This document shows positions 1 to 5,184 of a DNA stretch of 8,280 bases, piece after piece. The position numbers and the translations under genes are program-made. Position 1 is the stretch's first letter; each line of letters opens with the position of its first letter. The notes under the pieces were generated by a model, which ran no database searches, was not told the DNA's origin, and was given only the letters and a program-made list of their open reading frames with translations. The stretch is from Acidobacteriota bacterium. GTDB taxonomy: Bacteria > Acidobacteriota > UBA6911 > RPQK01 > JAPXNP01. The DNA is taken from the NCBI GenBank assembly GCA_030614585.1, contig JAUWTT010000155.1, forward strand, positions 1 to 8,280, in the 5' to 3' direction.

Positions 1-1
1 A

Positions 2-193
2 GATCTTCGGATGAGGATCAAGGTCTGCCGCAACGAAGCAAAACAAACTGGATACTGGCTTCGATTGATTGATCCCGGGCACAAAGGGCTAGAGTCAGAG
101 CGCGGCCTTCTTCTGGATGAAAGCACTCAGCTCATGAAGATCTTCGGGGCAATTCTCCGAAACACCCGATCCAGCGAGAACGAAGCCCGCTGA
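2..193 (+). CDS. Four-helix-bundle (S23 family) protein, C-terminal part, truncated by window edge
   Basis: This is the C-terminal half of a small four-helix-bundle protein of the S23 / 23S rRNA intervening-sequence protein family (TIGR02436 type; bAvd of diversity-generating retroelements has a related fold). The frame is already open at base 2 and reads DLRMRIKVCRNEAK, then TGYWLRLID, then LLLDESTQLMKIFGAILRNT. This matches the family's C-terminal pattern of an 'MRIKICRKEAKES.YWLRL' helix followed by a final 'LL.E...L..IF..I' helix. The family is usually about 115-125 residues, so the first half should lie left of the window. The ATG at 11 is internal, not the true start. Molecular function of free-standing members is unknown; they are thought to bind RNA or nucleic acid. 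A second copy of this 3' end lies at 898-1071. High confidence in the family, none in a specific role. Confidence 0.8.
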   Translation, partial: DLRMRIKVCRNEAKQTGYWLRLIDPGHKGLESERGLLLDESTQLMKIFGAILRNTRSSENEAR

Positions 194-196
194 CTC

Positions 197-303
197 TGAT
201 TCGGATTTCGTGCTTCGAGCTTCGTGCTTCCCACCGAAGGTGGACCTGTCGGGCGTGCGAGTCGCCTTTGGCTCCAGATTCCAAGCATCGAACCTCAAGC
301 ATC
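197..303 (-). repeat. Hairpin/GAAGCAC repeat element A, downstream of S23 copy 1
   Basis: This non-coding element follows the S23 stop by 3 bases. At 207-216 and 221-230 the 10-mer TTCGTGCTTC occurs twice with a 14-bp period. At 231-243 there is a perfect hairpin CCACC-GAA-GGTGG. At 282-289 and 296-303 CAAGCATC occurs twice, again with a 14-bp period. The two outer parts form an imperfect inverted repeat (TGCTT-9-TGCTT against AAGCA-9-AAGCA). Read on the minus strand the order is CTCGC, CCGACAG, hairpin, GGGAAGCAC, GAAGCACGAAATCCGAA, which is the same order seen on the plus strand at 3060-3137. I infer a dispersed repeat family that borders S23 genes; whether it is mobile cannot be told from one window. 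Confidence 0.6.
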
Positions 304-386
304 AGGAACATATTCGCAATTTCCCTCACCAGGACGTCTATTGTTTTAAGACGGGCTGTGCTCTCTCGTTGTAAACTAATTGAGGA

Positions 387-593
387 ATGCACGAAATCAT
401 CTTTGTTGTCGAAGAAGCCCCGGAGGGAGGCTACACCGCTCGGGCCCTGGGCGCTTCGATATTCACAGAAGGCGACGATGTCAAGGACTTGGAAACCCAA
501 GTGAGAGATGCAGTTCGTTGCCATTTTGAAGAGGAAGAGCTGCCCAAGGTCATTCGACTCCACTTCGTTCGCGAAGAAGTGATTGCCGTATGA
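387..593 (+). CDS. hicB: HicB-family antitoxin (short form)
   Basis: A 68-residue HicB-like antitoxin with the partial RNase H fold. The start MHEIIFVVEEAPEGGYTARA, then SIFTEGDD and a DAVRCHFEEEE helix followed by IRLHFVREEV, is the typical short HicB pattern. It should bind and block HicA toxin in the cytoplasm. Unlike the long HicB of E. coli (about 145 residues) it ends without a C-terminal helix-turn-helix or ribbon-helix-helix, so it probably does not repress its own promoter directly. Its gene precedes the toxin gene and overlaps it by 4 bases (ATGA), implying translational coupling. The ATG at 387 is the only sensible start because an in-frame TGA lies at 381. The GAGGA ribosome-binding match (382-386) abuts the ATG, unusually close. 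Short relatives are sometimes mislabelled as 2-oxoisovalerate dehydrogenase. Confidence 0.9.
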   Translation: MHEIIFVVEEAPEGGYTARALGASIFTEGDDVKDLETQVRDAVRCHFEEEELPKVIRLHFVREEVIAV

Positions 594-832
594 GGCTTCC
601 CCGTAACGTCTCTGGAGAGGACCTGGCGAAGCGGCTCAAGTCGTTTGGTTACGCCGTCACTCGCCAGACAGGTAGCCATTTTCGGCTGACGACTACCGAG
701 AAGGGGAAACATCACATCACTATCCCCAAACACTCTTCCCTGAGAGTGGGCACACTTTCTTCGGTTCTTGCCGATGTCGCGGAGCATTTCGGGACGACTC
801 GAGCCAAGCTGGTTGATGAGCTCTTCCGGTAG
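590..832 (+). CDS. hicA: HicA-family mRNA interferase toxin
   Basis: An 80-residue HicA toxin with the double-stranded-RNA-binding fold; known family members cleave mRNA independently of the ribosome. The order seen is NVSGEDLAKRLKSFGY (first helix), then TRQTGSHFRL carrying the conserved catalytic histidine (H30 in G-S-H), then HHITIPKHSSLRVGTL and a closing helix. All the hallmark residues are present and the length is normal, so it is probably active. Its ATG overlaps the hicB stop, and no separate Shine-Dalgarno is needed if the two are coupled. The pair sits between two direct copies of an S23 gene 3' end, suggesting it was acquired or carried with repeat DNA. No rho-independent terminator is visible after its TAG. 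Confidence 0.92.
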   Translation: MRLPRNVSGEDLAKRLKSFGYAVTRQTGSHFRLTTTEKGKHHITIPKHSSLRVGTLSSVLADVAEHFGTTRAKLVDELFR

Positions 833-897
833 CAGGGCGAAGAAGTGCTCCTGAGGAGGCGAATTCCGTGTGAGAATCTGCCTGAGGGGAAGTGTCC

Positions 898-1071
898 AAA
901 ATCTGCCGCAAAGAAGCAAGAGAAACTGGATACTGGCTACGATTGATCGATCCCGGGCACAAAAGTCTAGAGCCAGAGCGCAGCCTTCTTCTCGATGAAA
1001 GCGCCCAGCTTATGAAGATATTCGGGGCCATTCTTCGGAATACTCGATCCAGCGAGAACGAAGCCCGCTGA
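898..1071 (+). pseudogene. Truncated second copy of S23 four-helix-bundle gene 3' end
   Basis: This stretch aligns without gaps to 20-193. By my hand count 21 of 174 bases differ, many of them at third codon positions, and both copies end in the same ERNEAR-type tail (SSENEAR) and TGA. Protein changes are mild (V/I, K/R, Q/E, G/S, T/A). The reading frame closes just upstream at a TGA (883-885), and homology to copy 1 stops abruptly at about 898, so the N-terminal half is missing. A 59-residue ORF from a GTG at 892, preceded by GAGGGG, is possible, so some expression cannot be excluded. The synonymous-rich divergence says both copies descend from functional paralogues and were not produced by a very recent local duplication. 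Confidence 0.75.
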
Positions 1072-1099
1072 TTCTTAGTGGTCACCTGAAAATCACTGT

Positions 1100-1954
1100 C
1101 TAATTGTCTTCCCAGGGACCGGGACGGCCGGTTTTTTTCTTCCAGAGCTCCCTTCCGACGTTGTCTAGGAAGGGCAAAGCAGCTTCGGCTACCTCGACGG
1201 CCCACTCTCGGGGTACCACAACGACGCCGTCACCATCGGCGACAACCACGTCACCGGGCCGGACCTGGACTCCACCGATTGTCACAGGCCTATTGACCGA
1301 TTCCAGTTCGTTGCGTCCGGGCCGGATGCCGCGAGCCAACCTCCTGTGCCAGACAGGAACCTTGTGGTGGATGATTTCATCCGTGTCACCCAGACCTCCG
1401 CTGGTCACGAGACCGACCATGCCGCGCCGCTGCCAGTTTAGAATATTGCTCGAACCGATACTTCGCGACTCGCCGTCTCCCATAGCGTCAATGACCAGCA
1501 CGGATCCCGGAAACAACTCGTCCTGAAAGGTCTCCATGGTAATTGTTCCGTACCACCGGTTGACCGTCTTCTGATCCATTTTGGCCACCCGCTTGTTTGT
1601 CGGCATGTAGCGCGCTGTGACGGCAATCCCGATGGTCCGATGAGTGAAATTCTCCGTGTCCTTCCAGAGAGCATGAATCTCGGGATCCACGAGTCCAACA
1701 TCTTCCAGGCCCACCAGGTCCAGCCCATCGGAGACGTCCGCTACGCGAAGACCCGTGTACAGGTCCAGGATCTCCTGGTTCTCTTCCTGCGAGTAATGCT
1801 TGTATGGAACGTAAAGGTGAACCTGCTCAGGGATCGTCCTTACCTCTTCCTGCGCCAGAACCGTGATCCCTTTCATCGCCGGCCAGAAAGCGTTCGCCAG
1901 GATTAGGCCGAGCATCCCCACGAAAAGATTGAACCCTCTCATCTTCTCCAACAT
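1100..1954 (-). CDS. Secreted RraA-like / HMG-aldolase-fold family protein
   Basis: A 284-residue protein. Residues 1-34 form a hydrophobic signal peptide or anchor (GMLGLILANAFWPAM, with a likely cut after A34 in TVLA-QEE). From about residue 60 follows an RraA-like domain (PF03737): LRVADVSDGLD (69-79), PGSVLVIDAMGDGESRSIGSSN (149-170), RRGMVGLVTSGGLGDTDEI (176-194), then RPGDVVVADGDGVVVVP (232-248). Family members include RNase E regulator RraA and 4-hydroxy-4-methyl-2-oxoglutarate aldolase; older annotations wrongly say dimethylmenaquinone methyltransferase. The family's D-X20-R-D catalytic motif reads S168-X20-G189-D190 here, so aldolase activity is doubtful, and export would rule out an RNase E partner. 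The start is supported by GAGGAGGAG (1958-1966) at good spacing. It ends convergently with the S23 remnant. The real substrate is unknown. Confidence 0.85.
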   Translation of the reverse strand: MLEKMRGFNLFVGMLGLILANAFWPAMKGITVLAQEEVRTIPEQVHLYVPYKHYSQEENQEILDLYTGLRVADVSDGLDLVGLEDVGLVDPEIHALWKDTENFTHRTIGIAVTARYMPTNKRVAKMDQKTVNRWYGTITMETFQDELFPGSVLVIDAMGDGESRSIGSSNILNWQRRGMVGLVTSGGLGDTDEIIHHKVPVWHRRLARGIRPGRNELESVNRPVTIGGVQVRPGDVVVADGDGVVVVPREWAVEVAEAALPFLDNVGRELWKKKTGRPGPWEDN

Positions 1955-2316
1955 TTTCTCCTCCTCACCTAGGACGGTACTGTCAATTTAACGAACGAGG
2001 AACAGCTTTGTCCACAGTTGCGGCAATGGTCCCTCATTCTTCCGTCGGTACAAGTCACCTCTCTCCAGAGGGCAAAAGCCCTGTCTCGGAGCAGTCGATG
2101 GAAGTAGGGGAAGTAGGGGACGGGTTGGTTTTCCAATAGCTGAAGGGTTGTGCCTGCGGGAATCCAACTCCAACTCATTCCAGCCAAGATAGAAGGACAT
2201 TTCGCCAGTTCTACTTACCTTGGAAACCCCGCTGCTGCACATCGGTTCTGATGGGAGGGGCAATGATCCGGACGAATCCTTCCCGCCGTCGAGCCGAAGT
2301 GGGAATCAGATTCTGA

Positions 2317-2344
2317 TTGACAAAAATACTAAAGTCGATATTAT
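2317..2344 (+). promoter_or_regulatory. Sigma-70-type promoter upstream of the cupin gene
   Basis: A perfect -35 box TTGACA (2317-2322) is followed after 16 bases by TATTAT (2339-2344), five of six matches to the -10 consensus. It lies in the most AT-rich patch of the region and points at the cupin gene, giving a leader of about 235 bases. No competing gene lies in between. The assignment rests on consensus match and position only. Confidence 0.55.
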
Positions 2345-2365
2345 TGATCCATAATAGCGTATTAT
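2339..2365. promoter_or_regulatory. Overlapping palindromic half-sites (candidate operator)
   Basis: Three 6-bp half-sites alternate in orientation: TATTAT (2339-2344), ATAATA (2351-2356) and TATTAT (2360-2365). The last two form a perfect inverted repeat with a 3-base GCG centre. The first two form one with a 6-base centre. The first half-site is the -10 box itself and the others cover the likely transcription start, a position where a dimeric repressor would block RNA polymerase. Alternatively these are chance palindromes in AT-rich DNA. Confidence 0.4.
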
Positions 2366-2586
2366 CTCTATTCCTCAACATTCTTGACCTTGAATTCCTT
2401 CTAGTCTCGGAGGACTCCGAAGCGTCCTTTAAGAGCGTTGGGCCTCCTGCCCGGTTGCGGGTTCCGGAGTTTTGAAACGAAGTCGGTGGAAACCTTCAAG
2501 GGTTGAGTAACGGGAGACGAGAGAATAGAGATGCCCTCGCATACCATGCTTGAGAAGGACCACCTTAACCATAAAGGAGAGAGGAT

Positions 2587-2949
2587 ATGAAACACGAAAC
2601 GAATTCAATGCCGTTGGTCATGGAAGCACCTGGGACCCAGTGGAGGGTTGTCAAGGGTTTGGAAGGGATGGCTGCTGCGTACGTCCAGCTCCCAGCCGGT
2701 GCCGACTTTACGCCCATGTTAAAAGGACTTCCTGATGACATGTGCCAATGTCCCCACTGGGGTTATGTGATCGAGGGGAAGCTGAATGTCAAATACCAGG
2801 ATGACAGCGTGGAACTCATAATGGCTGGCTCAATTTTTTGTTTGCCACCGGGACATACGATTTGGGTAGATGAAGACACTACATTCATCGACTTTAGCCC
2901 CGAGAAGGAATACTGGGACGTTGTCGAGCATGTAACTGGAAAGAAGTGA
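2587..2949 (+). CDS. Single-domain cupin protein
   Basis: A 120-residue one-domain cupin (double-stranded beta-barrel), soluble and without a signal peptide. The core reads LPDDMCQCPHWGYVIEGKL (48-66), then AGSIFCLPPGHTIWV (80-94) and FIDFSPEKEYWDVVEHV. The second motif keeps the G-x5-P-x-G spacing (G81, P87, G89). The first motif has C53, C55 and H57 where canonical cupins have H-x-H...E, and H90 is the only histidine near motif 2, so any metal would be bound by a non-standard set. Relatives with 'CQCPHWGYV' are common uncharacterised proteins. The start is well supported by AAGGAGAGAGG (2574-2584) just upstream of the ATG. It is probably monocistronic, driven by the promoter at 2317. The reaction or ligand is unknown; it could be a small-molecule sensor or isomerase-type enzyme. 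Confidence 0.8.
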   Translation: MKHETNSMPLVMEAPGTQWRVVKGLEGMAAAYVQLPAGADFTPMLKGLPDDMCQCPHWGYVIEGKLNVKYQDDSVELIMAGSIFCLPPGHTIWVDEDTTFIDFSPEKEYWDVVEHVTGKK

Positions 2950-3059
2950 CCTGTGCTTCGTCGGGATTGAAATTGTAACGGGCGATAAAATGGACCACGT
3001 TGTCAGGTCTATCGTGGATCGTCTGCAGTGCTAATCTGTCTCGCGAAATGAACATTAGC

Positions 3060-3137
3060 TCTCGCTCCGACAGTAATCTCCGCTTCGCTGCGCTCAGCGG
3101 GAAGCACTAAATCCGAATTCCGAAGCACGAATTCTCG
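3060..3137 (+). repeat. Hairpin/GAAGCAC repeat element B, upstream of the S23 5' fragment
   Basis: In order this holds CTCGCTCCGACAG (3061-3073), a perfect hairpin CGCTG-CGCT-CAGCG (3086-3099), GGGAAGCACTAAATCCGAA (3099-3117) and CCGAAGCACGAATTC (3120-3134). The same order (CTCGC, CCGACAG, hairpin, GGGAAGCAC, second GAAGCACGAA) is found on the opposite strand at 197-280. The hairpin stems differ in sequence but keep shape and position, and both abut GGAAGCAC. That points to a structured repeat family, not chance similarity. It ends about 46 bases before the S23 ATG. Confidence 0.55.
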
Positions 3138-3182
3138 TAGATTTGGCAAAACCGTCGTTTAGGTTAGTAGAGGTGTGCCTAC

Positions 3183-3476
3183 ATGGGTGACAAATCAAAG
3201 ATGTATGACCTGGAAGACCGGACATTTTCTTTCGCGAAGCGAGTCAGGAGGTTCGTGAGGAAGGTACCTCGCTCCCATCTAACCATGGATGATTCCCGGC
3301 AGTTGATAAGATCATCTGAGCGAATGATGAGCTCGGTTGAGCCTAACTTCAATGTTTTCAGCTCGGACGCAATAAACACAAGGGATAGGGGATACCGCTT
3401 CGGGATAGCTTTCGATAGGTCTCTGGATTTCCAGAAGTACGGGGCTTTCGTTGCCGGCATGCAGACAGCCGGCTAG
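3183..3476 (+). pseudogene. S23 four-helix-bundle gene, 5' fragment with unrelated tail
   Basis: The first 45 or so residues (MGDKSKMYDLEDRTFSFAKR, then VRRFVRKVPRSHLTMDDSRQ, then LIRSS) match the N-terminal helices of S23-family proteins, where 'YDLEERTF.FA.RVR.FV..LPR' and 'D..QLIRSS' are typical. After LIRSS the family normally continues 'GSVGANYIEANEA...'. Here it becomes ERMMSSVEPNFNVFSSD and then a sequence with no family resemblance until a TAG at 3474. The 97-residue ORF is therefore a truncated gene fused to non-homologous DNA. A weak ribosome binding site AGAGGTG (about 3169-3175) precedes the ATG. The missing second half resembles what is present at 2-193 and 898-1071, though those copies lie upstream. 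It could still be translated, but without the C-terminal helices it is unlikely to fold normally. Confidence 0.7.
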
Positions 3477-3613
3477 ATTCAGTAGAATTCCCGGCTTCCC
3501 CGCAGGATTCTGTAGTCCTCCTGGTTGGCGTAACACCGTCTCCGTGATACTTAATGTTGCGTTTATCCGGTGAACTGGACTGTCCCGGGATCACCATTTG
3601 ACAGGGGAACTTC
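3477..3613. other. Intergenic leader of the MFS gene
   Basis: 137 bases without a gene. It includes the transporter ribosome binding site AGGGGA (3603-3608). GCCGG at 3469-3473 and CCGGC further on can pair around a 17-base loop, but there is no U-run, so I do not call a terminator. No convincing -35/-10 pair was found. Confidence 0.35.
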
Positions 3614-4960
3614 ATGCACTACATCTCAGATCCTCCGCAAAGACGGTTACTTTACCTACTTGCAGTCTCGCTCGCAGCAGCGGTAGGAGGGCTGCTGTTT
3701 GGTTTCGATACCGGAGTGATTTCTGGAGCCATTCCCTCGGTAAAGGAGCATTTTGGCCTCAATGCTCACCAGGAAGGCTTTGCAGTCAGTATTTTGATGA
3801 TTGCGTGCATTGTGGGAGCGAGTATCGCGGGATCTTTAACGGACCGTTACGGAAGAAAGAGAATATTGATCCTGGCGGCCCTCCTGTTTCTTGTCTCAGC
3901 CGTCCTGTCAGCCTTACCCAGGTCTTTCACTGAACTCGTGATTGCCCGGTTTATTGGCGGAGTCGGGGTCGGAATTGCCTCAATGCTCTCGCCGTTGTAC
4001 ATTGCCGAGATCTCACCGGCTGACATCCGAGGACGTCTTGTCGCGCTGAATCAACTGGCCATTGTCATTGGGATCCTGACTTCCTATTTATCCAACTGGC
4101 TCCTGGTGGACACTGGTAGTTACAACTGGCGGTGGATGTTCGCGGCTGAAGCCATTCCTGCCGCTGTATTTCTGGCGAGTCTTCTGCTGATTCCGGAGAG
4201 CCCTCGATGGCTCGTGAAGCAAGAACGTGATGAGGAAGCTGTCTCAGTACTCCTAAAAGTTGGCGGCGAAGCGCATGCTCGAGATGAACTCCATAAGATT
4301 CAAGAGACCGTTCACGAGGAACACGGCCGGTTTCGCGATCTACTGAGGCCCGAACTGAGGAAACCTCTCATAGTCGGTGTGCTGTTGGCCTTCTTTGCAC
4401 ACCTGACCGGGATTGACGTTGTCATCTACTACGGACCAACCATTTTCATCGAGTCAGGTTTCGACTCGGCAGCATCTGCTTTGATGGCATCAGTGATCAT
4501 CGGAGTTGTGAATCTACTGGCTACTTTCATTGGAATCGCCATGGTCGACAGGGTTGGGAGAAAACCCCTTCTGCTGGTCGGGATGGCCGGCATGGGGATA
4601 GCCATGGCCGGAGTAGGACTATCCTTTCAATCAGCAACGCTGGGGCCACTCTGGACACTCTTCTTTATCCTCTTCTACACAGCTTCATTTGCACTCAGCA
4701 TGGGAGTTGTGATTTTCGTTTACCTTTCGGAAATCTATCCAACCAAACTGAGGGGGCGAGCGATGTCGATAGCCATCATGGTTCTCTGGTTCTCAAACGT
4801 GCTGATCACTCAGCTGTTCCCTATCACGATGGCGACTCTTGGAGGTGCAACATTCTATCTCCTGGCCGGAATCTGCGGGATTGCGATTGTTTTCATCCAG
4901 ACGATGATCAAGGAAACGAAGGGTCGTTCCCTGGAAGAAATCGAATCGATGTGGGCTTGA
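3614..4960 (+). CDS. MFS transporter, sugar-porter family
   Basis: A 448-residue inner-membrane transporter with the 12-helix sugar-porter layout (PF00083, relatives of XylE and GalP). Family signatures seen: GGLLFGFDTGVISGA (25-39, with the D32 proton-coupling position kept), DRYGRKR (77-83), LSPLYIAEISPADIRGR (125-141), PESPRWL (194-200), DRVGRKP (312-318), LSEIYPTKLRGRAMS (371-385) and ETKGRSLEEIE near the end. A normal central loop lies at about 200-250. Compared with XylE, sugar-contact residues Q288/Q289, N294, W392 and Q415 are replaced by A262/H263, D268, F368 and L391, and only Q147 (XylE Q168) is kept. The substrate is therefore probably not xylose or glucose. The start follows AGGGGA with 5-base spacing. 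No metabolic partner gene is adjacent; the next gene is convergent. Confidence 0.92.
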   Translation: MHYISDPPQRRLLYLLAVSLAAAVGGLLFGFDTGVISGAIPSVKEHFGLNAHQEGFAVSILMIACIVGASIAGSLTDRYGRKRILILAALLFLVSAVLSALPRSFTELVIARFIGGVGVGIASMLSPLYIAEISPADIRGRLVALNQLAIVIGILTSYLSNWLLVDTGSYNWRWMFAAEAIPAAVFLASLLLIPESPRWLVKQERDEEAVSVLLKVGGEAHARDELHKIQETVHEEHGRFRDLLRPELRKPLIVGVLLAFFAHLTGIDVVIYYGPTIFIESGFDSAASALMASVIIGVVNLLATFIGIAMVDRVGRKPLLLVGMAGMGIAMAGVGLSFQSATLGPLWTLFFILFYTASFALSMGVVIFVYLSEIYPTKLRGRAMSIAIMVLWFSNVLITQLFPITMATLGGATFYLLAGICGIAIVFIQTMIKETKGRSLEEIESMWA

Positions 4961-5184
4961 CCCACGGAGTGAGCGTCGTGCATCCTCTGGCTGATGATTT
5001 TGGATGGCGGGCTCGGCGTTAGAGGAAGGTGGGAGCATATATCGGAAGCCGGATTCATGGACTCCCAGTACTCGTCGAAGGAAGGGTGGGCGATCCGGCA
5101 CCGGTAAAACTCTTGATTGAATCCAATGATCTCAGCAAGTTTTTCATAAGGCGGGGTTTTAGTTATGCCCCGAAGAACCCTCCA
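4961..5184. other. Intergenic region between convergent genes
   Basis: 224 bases between the transporter stop and the hydrolase stop. A 5-bp stem CGGGG/CCCCG (5152-5156 with 5168-5172, 11-base loop) could serve as a weak bidirectional terminator, but neither side is followed by a clean T-run. An open plus frame from 5029 extends into the hydrolase antisense and has no recognisable family. Confidence 0.3.

Larger units (their letters stand above)
1955..2586. other. Gene-free stretch between the RraA-like and cupin genes
   Basis: This is a divergent intergenic region of 632 bases. It contains the ribosome binding site of the minus-strand RraA-like gene (1958-1966), a two-copy 9-bp tandem repeat GAAGTAGGG at 2101-2118, and an AT-rich patch at about 2310-2380 with a promoter and palindromic half-sites (listed separately). 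The cupin ribosome binding site is at its right end. Minus-strand open frames in 1969-2263 have no recognisable family, motif or convincing start, and I do not call them genes. Confidence 0.5.

Noticed and set aside
1100..1526. Long plus-strand frame opposite the RraA-like gene
   Set aside because: Serine-, threonine- and proline-rich shadow of the real minus-strand gene, with no independent evidence.
1981..1986. TTGACA on the minus strand upstream of the RraA-like gene
   Set aside because: It is only 26 bases from the start codon, so a -10 box would fall on the ribosome binding site; no TATAAT-like box is at the right distance.
1969..2263. Minus-strand open frames of 72 and 91 codons upstream of the RraA-like gene
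   Set aside because: No recognisable family, no good ribosome site, proline- and arginine-rich composition typical of chance frames; they overlap in different frames.
3310..3400. attC-like integron site (GCCTAAC near 3339)
   Set aside because: No matching GTTRRRY partner and no foldable attC structure around it.
5152..5172. CGGGG/CCCCG stem as a rho-independent terminator
   Set aside because: Short 5-bp stem with an 11-base loop and no T-run on either strand.
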